This document shows positions 57,701 through 60,302 of a stretch of 64,000 nucleotides of DNA, piece after piece. Each line of letters opens with the position of its first letter. The stretch's first letter is position 1. Origin of the DNA: Petrosia ficiformis. Taxonomy: Eukaryota; Porifera; Demospongiae; Haplosclerida; Petrosiidae. The notes below the pieces were generated by a model. That model saw nothing but the letters and a program-made list of their open reading frames with translations. It had not been told where the DNA came from and did no database searches. A program made the translations under genes and the position numbers. The DNA is taken from positions 61,321,537 to 61,385,536 of the forward strand of contig OX345636.1 of assembly GCA_947044365.1 (NCBI GenBank), written 5' to 3'.

Positions 57701-59255
57701 GTACTTGTGCTGAGCCCTGCAATGTAACAACATTTCTTGCAGCAGATTCGTGGCTTTGAGCAATTTCGAAGGCCTTTTTGAAAGTCAAGTTCTGTTCTGA
57801 CAACAATCTTTTTTGTAGGATTTGGTCAGCAATACCACATATCAGTCTATCCCGCAAATTGTCCTCTAGTGTTGTACCGAAATCGCAGTCTTTTGCTAGG
57901 TTCCTCAATCCCGCAAGAAATGTAGATATGGACTCCTCTGGCTGACGGAAACGACTATAAAAACGGAAACGTTGCACAGTAACCAATGGCTTTGGATTAT
58001 AGTATTCTGTCATTAATTCAACCAGACGTGAGTAACTTATATCAGCGGGCTTTCCGGGAGCCACTAAGTTTCCAATAGTACGATAAGCTACAGCTCCAAT
58101 TGTTGATAGAAGAACAGACACTTTCTTCCCCTCGGCAATATTATTGGCAACAAAAAACTGTTCCAACCTTTCAATATATTGGGACCAGCTCTCCCTTGAC
58201 TCTATATATTCCCCAATGTTTCCGATTAGGGCCATGATATGCTGTAGCTCAGAATCCTCGTCGCCAAATGTTGTGTTTACAACTAGAGTTTTACAATTTG
58301 ATATATAGCACAATAACTATGAGCTTTTCTATCAAAAAACTGCACATTACAAGAATCAGATTTCATTTATATAGTGAGGGCAGTAGCCCTTACAAAAATG
58401 TACAACAATAGATATAATACGACTACAACATATACAATAGTTAATTATTTTATTATTAACAATATTGAGTCTAAATGTCTCAGTTCATTACAATGTTAAA
58501 TGTAGTATCCTATCAAGACACTAAATTGTTTAATATAATTAACCCGAGCGCGTAGGCGGAGGGTTATAGTAGTCTTCTGGTGTGTGTGTGTGTCTGTGTG
58601 TTACCGCTTGATCTCCACAACTGCAAGGTCTTACTGTATTCTGAGCATATCTGCAGAATACTGGTATAGTGAAAGGTAAGAAATAAAAGCGATTTGTTCT
58701 GAACTAGTCATGTTGCAGAGAAACAGCCGTGCAAATACTCGTCGATCTGTCGCCATCTTGAAATTTTATTGTTTTTGCTGATGTCAGCAGGAAACACTGA
58801 ACACTAACTTTTGTCTCTTTGAAGTTTTGTTTCTTAGGCTTTGTCTATCGTCCTAACGAGTGTTTATACAGCTATTTGTGAAGTTTTGTCCAGAAATTCG
58901 CTAGTTCTCAAGAGATCTCATGGCCATGCTATCTCCATAATTTGCATATTCATGATGTACTACTGAATGGGGGTGTTCCTGGCTGTTGCAATAGGTTACT
59001 TAGGCAAAGTTGTTCTAAAGCCATGCTGTTTTTGCAAGCTAGCGAGGGTTCTGCACTTTAGTGCATTCATTATGATTAGTAATTGAGTCATGCATTTCTA
59101 ATATGAATTGATTGTACAAATTCTAAAGAATTACTTTTATTATTTCTTTTACATAGTATGGACGGACACCTACTCATCAGGCTGCTATTAACAACAGTGT
59201 AGATGCACTATCTGCACTAATACGTCATGGATCAAAATTGGACACACAGGATAAT
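9739..59255 (+). CDS. ankyrin-repeat protein, at least eight phase-0 exons, open at the 3' end
   Basis: Exons 9739-9765, 13932-14021, 20786-20893, 27268-27363, 33423-33512, 48026-48124, 48310-48408 and 59157-59255 join without any frame change to 236 residues. Every exon length is a multiple of three and every border is GT-AG. The start is MSEEEKEQL. Residues 10-75 are helical and ankyrin-like but degenerate. Residues 76-236 are about five ankyrin repeats; exon junctions read straight through the motif, for example GARVEHKDI joined to LGNTPLHMAS. Ankyrin repeats bind partner proteins; no enzymatic or membrane domain is visible, so the role is unknown. No stop codon is reached, so further exons lie to the right. 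The span exceeds 49 kb because of transposon-filled introns. Its 5' end faces enolase about 1.7 kb away. Confidence 0.85.
9766..13931 (+). other. intron 1 of the ankyrin gene, mostly unique AT-rich DNA
   Basis: 4.2 kb with scattered ACATGT runs (for example 11301-11320 and 11780-11815). Apart from the fragment at 10850-11130 I see no gene or element I can support. A short sequence near 13085-13150 (AGCATGCCGAAACATTTT) recurs near 31195 and 38993. Confidence 0.6.
10850..11130 (-). pseudogene. possible protein-coding fragment, family unknown
   Basis: The minus strand encodes 69 codons that look more protein-like than neighbouring frames (KPVGITKAATFVISTNILDT, ADDLGVWVHKGKPIQRY), and after a stop the same frame goes on with SKRLERMFTN. 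Balanced composition and a DDLGVW.HKGKP.Q.Y pattern suggest a remnant of a mobile-element or host protein. I do not recognise the family and would not rule out chance. Confidence 0.3.
13932..14021 (+). CDS. ankyrin gene exon 2
   Basis: Between a CTATACTATAG acceptor and a CAT/GTAAGT donor lie 90 bases encoding NRSLREAYKRKDLPSVKEIV followed by QHFSDLKYAH. This charged helical segment resembles a degenerate first ankyrin helix pair (LREAYKRKDLPSVKEIV). Phase 0 on both sides. Confidence 0.75.
14850..16177 (+). repeat. 1.3 kb repeat block, copy 1, ending in a dead copy of the exon 3 start
   Basis: It runs from AGCTCCCTGAATTTACTAAT to ACTCCACTCTCTATACGGAA. Its second half matches 20020-20800 directly up to the first codons of exon 3. 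Here the acceptor TACAG has become TACGG, and similarity stops within a few codons (AATAACCAGATAT against AATAACCGGATCT), so it is not a usable exon. Confidence 0.85.
16185..16320. repeat. GTCACTACTGTCACA minisatellite, tract 1
   Basis: Degenerate 13-16 bp units such as AGTCACTACTGTCAC repeat here. The same motif, in both orientations, makes up the larger tract at 17100-18015. Confidence 0.85.
16584..16925 (+). other. unrecognised 113-codon open frame
   Basis: It would encode a protein starting MAYQQLRLTTRIHHRYRDQK with a hydrophobic middle (IVIFMFIHDID). A stop lies six codons upstream of the ATG. No family match comes to mind, no splice signals support it, and it sits between minisatellite tracts inside an intron. 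It is the longest plus-strand frame of non-repetitive composition in intron 2. I list it only as a candidate. Confidence 0.2.
17100..18015. repeat. GTGACTATTGTGACAGTA minisatellite, main tract
   Basis: About 900 bp of degenerate units around AGTGACTA(T/C)TGTGACA, each holding a short inverted repeat (GTGAC...GTCAC-like). Long open frames on both strands here (TIVTIVITS and VTVVTIMMV types) come from the repeat and are not genes. Confidence 0.88.
18120..18216. repeat. (TACATG)n palindromic hexamer tract
   Basis: Nearly uninterrupted ACATGT units. TACATGTA is its own reverse complement, so single strands can fold back at any register. Similar runs occur throughout the window, for example 19015-19070, 20465-20485, 38005-38035, 49305-49336 and 51090-51112. 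Confidence 0.95.
18465..18915. repeat. GATTAT/GATTAC simple-repeat element
   Basis: Runs of GATTATGATTATGATTAC occur at 18478-18575 and again, interspersed, up to ATCGCAATCGGCCCCAACCC near 18903-18920. Copy 1 of the surrounding block (about 15130-15180) lacks it, so it looks like an insertion or local expansion. Confidence 0.75.
19206..20000 (-). repeat. 1.3 kb repeat block, inverted copy
   Basis: Read on the minus strand from 20000 down, it gives AGCTCCCAGAATTTAATAAT, then AACTCTAGTCCCTTTATTAT, then ACCACACCCCTTTGGACTGA, then CCAATTCAACCTGTTTTTAT, which is the order seen in copy 1. It abuts the direct copy 2 with no obvious spacer, making an inverted arrangement. Confidence 0.82.
20020..20800 (+). 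repeat. 1.3 kb repeat block, copy 3 (second part), running into exon 3
   Basis: It matches 15440-16177 directly, including GAAACACACTCC, ATTCAACTTGTTTTTATAAA and the acceptor ACTCCACTCTCTATACAG. This copy carries the functional exon 3 acceptor. Confidence 0.85.
20786..20893 (+). CDS. ankyrin gene exon 3
   Basis: After a CTCTATACAG acceptor, 108 bases encode NNRIYWAIQYSDDEEVESLI and then NDSKTDVKWTNEALFP, ending at CCT/GTAAGT. The IYWAIQYSDDEEVESLI helix pair is ankyrin-like. The acceptor and first codons are duplicated in mutated form near 16166-16177, inside intron 2. Confidence 0.8.
21990..22405. mobile_element. 416-bp MITE with 37-bp inverted repeats and TA flanks
   Basis: The left end TGTGACCGAATTTGCGAAAA and the right end read inverted, TGTGACTGAATTCGCGAAAA, agree over about 37 bp (continuing TCAGG(C/T)TTATGGGATAA). 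TA lies on each side (21988-21989 and 22406-22407). A TA target points to the Tc1/mariner group. No transposase remains. Confidence 0.8.
22448..22655 (-). mobile_element. hAT MITE, CAGTGTTTTTGATAAG family, inverted old copy
   Basis: Internal sequence on the minus strand matches the 50118-50341 copy (GGCCAAAAGAGCTTCTTATT, GCACAGTTCTCTCTTTAGGC, GTTGAGCCAATTTGG). The right end CTTATCACAAACACTG is well kept; the left end is eroded. It lies 17 bp from the hAT transposon. Confidence 0.72.
22673..25056 (-). mobile_element. hAT-family DNA transposon, 2.4 kb, full length but inactivated
   Basis: The ends are CAGAGTTCTATCTAG (plus, 22673) and CAGGGTTCTCGCTAA (minus, 25056), the CAGRG type usual for hAT elements. 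TTTATA flanks both sides (22667-22672 and 25057-25062), shorter than the usual 8-bp duplication. It encodes one transposase on the minus strand, disrupted at four points. GC content near its right end (GCGCGTCGTAGCGCCACG) differs sharply from the host DNA. Confidence 0.82.
22862..24912 (-). pseudogene. hAT transposase, TTF-type finger and RNase H-like core, four disruptions
   Basis: From 24912 the frame starts MKCTRCDSMCDQPAKKAKHK. A TTF/BED-like zinc-binding N-terminus follows (CSICQRHG, HRHKASKMH), then the core with MTDESTDIAVLKQLVL (first acidic site), FGSDGAAVMTG (second) and VYCVAHSLAL. The C-terminus has the hAT dimerisation signature VSTAECERSFSTMNRVKTKL. The architecture resembles transposases related to the animal ZNF862-like and DUF4371 group. 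Breaks: a frameshift at the 9-A run near 24299-24307, an ochre stop at 23908-23906 in an otherwise continuous frame (FYF, stop, QNSAVRMA), and frameshifts near 23540 and 23170-23210. It cannot make a working protein. Not a host gene, given the inverted ends. Confidence 0.85.
25063..27267. other. no feature recognised up to exon 4
   Basis: AT-rich intron DNA with a few ACATGT runs near 25085-25140 and 25235-25260. A 99-codon minus-strand frame (25606-25905) has no recognisable content. Confidence 0.5.
27268..27363 (+). CDS. ankyrin gene exon 4
   Basis: It lies between TTATACAG and CAT/GTAAGG and encodes RRSLLHQAADCNKVSIAEMI followed by LKLGANINVQDH. This is a clear ankyrin repeat (SLLHQAA, AEMILKLGANINVQD). 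96 bases, phase 0. Confidence 0.88.
27857..28150 (+). repeat. dispersed repeat, CTCCAGACTCCATAGTGC family
   Basis: Contains CTCCTCTCCAGACTCCATAG, GGCCAACATTCCTG and AAGCATCCCAGATACCAGCC. Relatives lie at 36538-36830, 42395-42560, 42680-42960 and 48690-49010. The 108-codon frame across 27649-27975 runs through it and is not a gene. Confidence 0.75.
29441..29728. mobile_element. 288-bp CpG-dense foldback element full of ACGCGT
   Basis: Perfect 25-bp inverted repeats GTACATATCAGATGCAACTT(AAGAG) lie at 29441-29465 and 29704-29728. The interior is packed with ACGCGT and CGCG motifs (ACACGCGTTCG, CACGCGTACGCGTACGCG, GCACGCGCGCGCGCG). The duplicate at about 38245-38265 has only CAATAATACATGTTAATAC, so the element is absent there; comparing the two gives a probable 3-bp TAC target duplication. 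No protein is encoded. Confidence 0.88.
30043..30203. mobile_element. 161-bp foldback MITE, GCCTTGCTTTGGCAACAAAA family
   Basis: The left arm GCCTTGCTTTGGCAACAAAA (continuing TTAAATACCACTTCC) and the right arm, reading inverted GCCTTGCTTTGGGAACAAAA, pair over about 45 bp. A second full copy is at 39726-39879. Only the left end is at 35729-35755 and only the right end at 38353-38398. Confidence 0.8.
30261..30469 (+). mobile_element. hAT MITE, CAGTGTTTTTGATAAG family
   Basis: Starts CAGTGTTTCTGAAAAGGCAC, contains ACCCAAAGAGCTTCTTAATT, and ends AACTTATCAAACCCTCTA. It matches the 50118 element throughout. Its end has mutated (CTCTA for CTCTG). Confidence 0.78.
31941..32219. mobile_element. 279-bp hAT MITE with perfect 8-bp target duplication
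   Basis: The ends are TAGGGCTAGGAATC and, inverted, TAGGACTGGGATGATTAATC. CTTAAAAG lies on both sides (31933-31940 and 32220-32227). Inside are nested ATCGATTATCAAATTGATTG palindromes. The 8-bp duplication and YAGGG ends indicate the hAT superfamily. The duplicated copy is at 40278-40562. Confidence 0.88.
33423..33512 (+). CDS. ankyrin gene exon 5
   Basis: It lies between ATTTTTTAG and ATT/GTGAGT and encodes AHSTPLFLCRSSETTQLLLD followed by KGARVEHKDI, one ankyrin repeat (STPLF, TQLLLDKGARVEHKD). Its donor region is repeated in tandem downstream (33513-33680). Confidence 0.88.
33513..33685 (+). repeat. tandem triplication of the exon 5 donor region
   Basis: GTGAGT occurs at 33513 (the true donor), 33583 and 33655, each followed by a similar ATTATA...AGATGTTAAAT segment. 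The first two copies continue through TGGTTCAGTATGAT and AGAACATATAAATTAT. The period is 70-72 bp. Two extra potential donor sites have therefore been created just inside intron 5. Confidence 0.85.
33686..36369. other. intron 5, left part
   Basis: Contains the repeat at 34540-34870 and, at 35180-35350, a sequence (GTGTCCTCCTTTCTTTTGAT) repeated near 43735-43890. 35530-35755 is a third partial copy of the 29845-30070 segment. A 217-codon minus-strand frame at 34595-35248 is low-complexity sequence spanning repeats. No gene. Confidence 0.6.
34540..34870 (+). repeat. dispersed repeat, TTATGGCCTGTAGGGC copy
   Basis: Contains TATGGCCTGTAGGGCAATCC, CTCGGTCAATTAAG and GTTCTATAAGATCTTTTAAA, in the same order as the copies at 4740 and 45366. 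Confidence 0.75.
37906..37968. repeat. (GAAA)n microsatellite
   Basis: About 60 bases of AAGAAAGAAAGAGAGAAAG, present only in the right copy of the 5 kb block; the left copy (about 29190-29240) lacks it. Confidence 0.95.
38456..38664 (+). mobile_element. hAT MITE, CAGTGTTTTTGATAAG family
   Basis: Starts CAGTGTTTTTGAAAAGGCAC and ends TTATCAAACCCTCTG. It is the duplicated partner of 30261-30469. A truncated piece of the family also lies at about 39935-39983. Confidence 0.8.
39726..39879. mobile_element. foldback MITE, second full copy
   Basis: GCCTTGCTTTGGCAACAAAA on the left and TTTTGTTGCCAAAACAAGGC on the right form the inverted arms. It matches 30043-30203. Confidence 0.78.
40278..40562. 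mobile_element. 285-bp hAT MITE, duplicate of 31941-32219
   Basis: TAGGGCTAGGAATC starts the element and CCCAGCCCTA ends it, with CTTAAAAG at 40270-40277 and 40563-40570. The shared target duplication shows it was copied with the surrounding block and did not insert twice. Confidence 0.88.
45366..45760 (+). repeat. dispersed repeat, TTTTATGGCCCGTAAGG copy
   Basis: Starts TTTTATGGCCCGTAAGGCCA and runs through GCTCGGTCAATTAATAGGCG to TTCTACAAGGTCCTTTAAAA, like the copy at 4740. Confidence 0.78.
45870..46040 (+). repeat. short copy of the GAATTTAGTTGAATCA segment
   Basis: AGAGAATTTAGTTGAATCAT to CTTATCAATACAATGAAACT recurs at 46248-46410 and 52678-52835, so three copies of about 160 bp exist. 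Confidence 0.85.
46245..48020 (+). repeat. segmental duplication upstream of exon 6, left copy
   Basis: It matches 52675-53982 followed by 58498-58540 and 59069-59150, apart from insertions unique to each side. It ends in the intron tail just before exon 6 (CTAAAGAATTACTTTTATTA). A third partial copy of its 47100-47520 part lies at 51910-52660. Confidence 0.88.
46479..46797. mobile_element. 319-bp MITE, CAGTGTACAATATT ends
   Basis: Perfect 14-bp inverted ends CAGTGTACAATATT and AATATTGTACACTG. The duplicate at about 52905 reads ACCTTATAAGGGCATTATTAAG without it, which proves an insertion. AAGGG flanks both sides. Inside, GGCTGGCCATGATAGCCAAC and GGCCGATGGCC suggest further folding. Confidence 0.87.
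48026..48124 (+). CDS. ankyrin gene exon 6
   Basis: Between ATAATTATAG and AAA/GTTAGT, 99 bases encode LGNTPLHMASRRNYKDVVDI and then LLHHGSNPHTRNK, a canonical 33-residue ankyrin repeat with GNTPLHMA and LLHHG. Its downstream flank matches those of exons 7 and 8. Confidence 0.92.
48125..48309 (+). other. intron 6, 185 bp, homologous to the start of intron 7
   Basis: GTTAGTTCTAATAACACACT to ACAGTTCTGTGTTATAATAT is repeated right after exon 7 (48409-48565), and its first 32 bases again after exon 8 (59256). Its 3' end CTTTTATTATTTGTTTTACATAG resembles the intron ends before exons 6 and 8. Confidence 0.88.
48310..48408 (+). CDS. ankyrin gene exon 7
   Basis: After TTTTACATAG, 99 bases encode GGRTPTHQAAVNNSVDALSA and then LIRHGSNVNTQDN, one ankyrin repeat, ending before GTTAGT. 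It starts only 284 bp after exon 6 and is almost the same at protein level as exon 8. Thr replaces the usual Leu of TPLH. Confidence 0.92.
48690..49010 (+). repeat. dispersed repeat, CTCCAGACTGCC copy
   Basis: Contains ATCCTCTCCAGACTGCCACA, GGTCAACATTCCTGGCACAT and CATCCCAGATACCATCCTTC, matching the repeat at 27857. Confidence 0.72.
49190..49512. repeat. 66-bp minisatellite, five units
   Basis: GGTACTACCATCATTACTGT starts at 49190, 49256, 49340, 49412 and 49478. Spacings of 66, 84, 72 and 66 are 66 plus multiples of six because each unit ends in a variable (TACATG) run. GATGGTACTACCATC in each junction is an inverted repeat. The open frames on both strands are repeat artefacts. Confidence 0.93.
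50118..50341 (+). mobile_element. 224-bp hAT MITE with perfect 8-bp target duplication
   Basis: It begins CAGTATTTTTGATAAG and ends CTTATCAAAAACTCTG. AAGTACAT lies immediately on both sides (50110-50117 and 50342-50349). Inside, GGCCCAAAGAGCTTCTTATT and GAGCCAATTTGGCCC are partly complementary. It defines the ends of the family found at 22448, 30261, 38456 and 62234. Confidence 0.9.
51421..51560. repeat. CGGACACCTC short repeat cluster
   Basis: AGCGGACACCTCCCAATAGC and further GACACCTC and CGGACACAT motifs recur within 130 bp. They are absent from the matching end of the 61-63 kb copy. The nature of the cluster is unknown. Confidence 0.5.
51650..51799. mobile_element. 150-bp hAT MITE with perfect 8-bp target duplication
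   Basis: CAGGGGTGTGGAAATAGTGA at the left and TGTTTCCACACCCCTG at the right are inverted ends. AGTTCATG flanks both sides (51642-51649 and 51800-51807). CCGGACAT and TCGGACATGA occur inside. No coding capacity. Confidence 0.9.
51906..52660 (+). repeat. partial copy of the 47.1-47.5 kb segment
   Basis: GATAACATTTGTTATCAGGA to AATTCCTAAGAAGTTTTGTG matches 47107-47390 and 53224-53500. The tail CACCTGAAATAATTGGAACA matches 47495. Its middle is replaced by the AATTAC foldback element. Confidence 0.82.
52213..52584. mobile_element. 372-bp AATTAC foldback element
   Basis: The left end CAGATATGGGTTCACTTACA and the right end inverted, CAGGTCTGGGTTCAATTACA, agree at most positions. Many TGTAATTGTAATT and AATTACAATTAC units inside can pair with each other. 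I find no clear target duplication. Confidence 0.7.
52675..53982 (+). repeat. segmental duplication, right copy (left part)
   Basis: Matches 46245-47890 without the MITE found there, and stops at the retrotransposon. The copy resumes at 58498. Confidence 0.88.
53978..53982 (+). repeat. target site duplication ATGTT, left
   Basis: ATGTT precedes the retrotransposon here and follows it at 58493-58497. The uninserted duplicate near 47887 reads CAACATGATGTTAAATGTAG with a single ATGTT. Confidence 0.93.
53983..54206 (-). repeat. 3' LTR
   Basis: 224 bp. Read on the minus strand it starts TGTAATGAACTGAG and ends ACAACA, the usual TG...CA. By eye it is the same as the 5' LTR. The pol stop codon TAA lies at its very start (54204-54202). 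Confidence 0.93.
54202..56523 (-). pseudogene. pol: Gypsy pol, downstream part: end of RT, RNase H, integrase
   Basis: A 773-codon open frame. It starts within the RT palm: VIVYLDDILVTG holds the YLDD catalytic motif near 56484-56473. RNase H follows (LACDASAYGVGVVLSHRL, then YSQIERESLA and VTDHKPL). Integrase has the HHCC finger (HACHPGIAQM, CSICQSQ) and the D,D,E core: HVDLAGPFLNHMFLIVIDAY, VSDNGRNF and SSNGLAERG. A basic C-terminal region with RRHVDHIRKR and a Pro/Ser/Thr-rich tail ends the protein at the LTR border. Its first ATG is internal to RT and is not a true start. The frame is otherwise intact over 2.3 kb, which implies little decay. Confidence 0.9.
54207..54219 (-). promoter_or_regulatory. 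polypurine tract
   Basis: AGGAGGGGGAAAA on the minus strand directly abuts the 3' LTR, the normal place for the plus-strand primer of reverse transcription. It overlaps the last codons of pol. Confidence 0.88.
56463..58235 (-). pseudogene. gag-pol: Gypsy gag-protease-RT part, ending in a frameshift
   Basis: I place the start at the ATG 58235 (MALIGNIGEYIESRESWSQY), after the primer site; the frame also runs upstream into the LTR. A capsid-like region (WSQYIERLEQFFVANNI) is followed by two CCHC knuckles, CYRCGQKGHLQNNC and CHFCGKVGHIKPAC. The protease has VDTGASFSVIS and LLGREWL. RT starts with the CKARPVPYSIR and IIEPITFSDWAAPIVPV blocks and reaches FTKLDLSQAYQQVELDE. Near 56613-56618 one base is missing in an A-rich stretch, so the frame leaves the RT sequence and the protein ends wrongly. 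Gag and pol were originally one frame. Confidence 0.88.
56613..56618 (-). other. frameshift in reverse transcriptase
   Basis: Before this point RT continues in the gag frame. After it, the conserved RT sequence continues in the neighbouring frame to YLDD. A loss of one base in the AAAC/AA context explains it. This is not the position of a programmed gag-pol shift, which would lie upstream of protease or RT. Confidence 0.85.
58254..58266 (-). promoter_or_regulatory. primer binding site, complementary to tRNA-Ser(GCT)
   Basis: TGGCGACGAGGAT starts two bases inside the 5' LTR. Its complement ATCCTCGTCGCCA equals the 3' end of animal tRNA-Ser(GCT) plus CCA as I remember the human gene (ends ATCCTCGTCG). 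Thirteen of thirteen bases match. Confidence 0.82.
58269..58492 (-). repeat. 5' LTR
   Basis: 224 bp, the same as 53983-54206 by eye. It should carry the element's promoter; no TATA box can be named with certainty. Confidence 0.93.
58493..58497 (+). repeat. target site duplication ATGTT, right
   Basis: Second copy of the 5-bp target sequence, followed by AAATGTAGTATCC as at 47892 in the uninserted duplicate. Confidence 0.93.
58541..59068. mobile_element. 528-bp insertion of unknown type
   Basis: The duplicate near 47937 reads AATATAATTATGATTAG. Here, 528 bp separate ATAATT from ATTATGATTAG, giving a 3-bp ATT duplication. The left end AACCCGAGCGCGTAGGCGGA goes on to GGGTT; a hairpin TGCACTTTAGTGCA lies near the right end. 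It is less AT-rich than its surroundings and has a (GT)n tract. No open frame of note and no long terminal repeats. Its class is unknown. Confidence 0.75.
59069..59156 (+). repeat. segmental duplication, right copy (last part), up to exon 8
   Basis: Matches 47935-48020, the end of intron 5, as far as CTTTTATTATTTCTTTT, then follows the exon 7 acceptor (ACATAG). The join makes the intron before exon 8 a hybrid. Confidence 0.85.
59157..59255 (+). CDS. ankyrin gene exon 8, near-duplicate of exon 7
   Basis: After TTTTACATAG, 99 bases encode YGRTPTHQAAINNSVDALSA and then LIRHGSKLDTQDN, ending before GTTAGT. It differs from exon 7 at a few residues only. Its upstream intron end resembles that of exon 6 for over 80 bp, so this copy looks chimeric. 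Confidence 0.9.
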
Positions 59256-59323
59256 GTTAGTTCTAATAACACACTATACTATAGTATAGTACCTCACATG
59301 TAACAAATACAATGTACTGTAAA

Positions 59324-60034
59324 TTGGGAGGGTATAAAACCCGGAACAGAATGAAACTGAATGTGGAATGGAACGGAACGGAACCGAACTGGAAGTTGAT
59401 AACTATTATTATATGTTTGGTAATTGAATTTAATATGTAATTTTAATATTTTATCGTGTGCAAAAAAAAAAACTAAGTTTGTACCTTTATTAGTGGAATA
59501 TTTACCTACCAAATGTGAAGATTCTAGACTGAACAAGTGTACATGTATAAAGATGAGAGGTGAACAGCTCATTATTCTTTGTAACAATAATCAATATGGA
59601 CATACAATGAAACAAAAGTAGTTACATCATATATAGTAACTTATTAAGTAACTTAACAAATACATGTACAGTACATAGGTAACAAAGTATCTACATAAGT
59701 GATATATAACAACTCATTAAGTATCACTTGCAATGTACATTGTGTAAATAAATAAGTAACGTCATACGAGTAGTCTTGTCACTGGAATCTTCACATTTGG
59801 TAGGTGAATCTTCCATCAATAAAGGTACACACTTAGATGTTTTGAATGGTGGTGGTAGAGGTTGTGGTGATGAAGATGATGACAGAGAGTCATATTCATC
59901 GCTAGAAATTAAAATGAGTTCAGAAATCATACCTCTTCCACATTTGTCTTTTTGCACATGCTAATAATAATTATTATTAAGATTATAGTTATTAATTTCT
60001 GGTTCTGTTTCGTTCCAGTTTTTATACCTTCCAA
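59324..60034. mobile_element. 710-bp foldback element, GGTATAAAACCCGGAACAG ends
   Basis: The left end GGTATAAAACCCGGAACAGA and the right end inverted, GGTATAAAAACTGGAACGAA, are similar. Inner arms GTACCTTTATTAGTGGAATA (59483) and the inverse of 59770-59830 (CACCTACCAAATGTGAAGAT) also pair. A minus-strand frame at 59724-59957 with a Ser/Pro-rich stretch (SSSSSPQPLPPPFKTS) is of unknown meaning. A second copy starts at 63624. Confidence 0.75.
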
Positions 60035-60119
60035 CCAAAATTATATTATACATGTAATCAAATTTGATTAAACACTTACATGTACCTTTAATAACTCACT
60101 ATTCAGCCATTTTGTACAG

Positions 60120-60188
60120 GAAGCCAACAAAAAAATGATACATGTATCCCATCCTGGATATCGACTTCCTGTACATAATGGTGGAGTG
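60120..60188 (+). CDS. possible ankyrin gene exon 9
   Basis: A phase-0 open segment of 69 bases lies between TTTGTACAG and GTG/GTAAGC and would encode EANKKMIHVSHPGYRLPVHN plus GGV. It fits the splicing phase of exon 8, but it does not continue the ankyrin motif and I recognise no domain. It could be a chance open segment. Confidence 0.3.
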
Positions 60189-60302
60189 GTAAGCAATTGT
60201 AGCTAATCATTTATTTGTGGTAGAGTACAACTTGTCAATTTTTGTAATTTCAGTCACATAATAAGAGCTATTTATTAAACAATGATCTAAAGTTATTAAT
60301 AC

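Larger units (their letters stand above)
53983..58492 (-). mobile_element. Ty3/Gypsy LTR retrotransposon, 4510 bp, recent insertion
   Basis: It has two 224-bp LTRs that look identical, a 5-bp ATGTT target duplication, a primer binding site, gag with two zinc knuckles, protease, reverse transcriptase, RNase H, integrase and a purine tract, all in Gypsy order on the minus strand. Integrase follows RNase H, which excludes Copia. No envelope-like frame exists. The integrase core and the short LTRs suggest the Mag or K02A2.6-like branch, by memory only. One frameshift in reverse transcriptase breaks gag-pol. It sits inside ankyrin intron 7, opposite in direction to the gene. Confidence 0.93.
48409..59156 (+). 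other. intron 7 of the ankyrin gene, 10.7 kb
   Basis: Contains the 66-bp minisatellite, the 2.1 kb repeated block, two short hAT MITEs, the AATTAC foldback element, the Ty3/Gypsy retrotransposon and the 528-bp insertion. 50342-51410 is otherwise plain AT-rich DNA shared with 62458-63537. Confidence 0.75.

Noticed and set aside
53983..58492. Possibility that the LTR element is an endogenous retrovirus with an envelope
   Set aside because: The pol frame ends at the purine tract and there is no room for an envelope gene between integrase and the 3' LTR.
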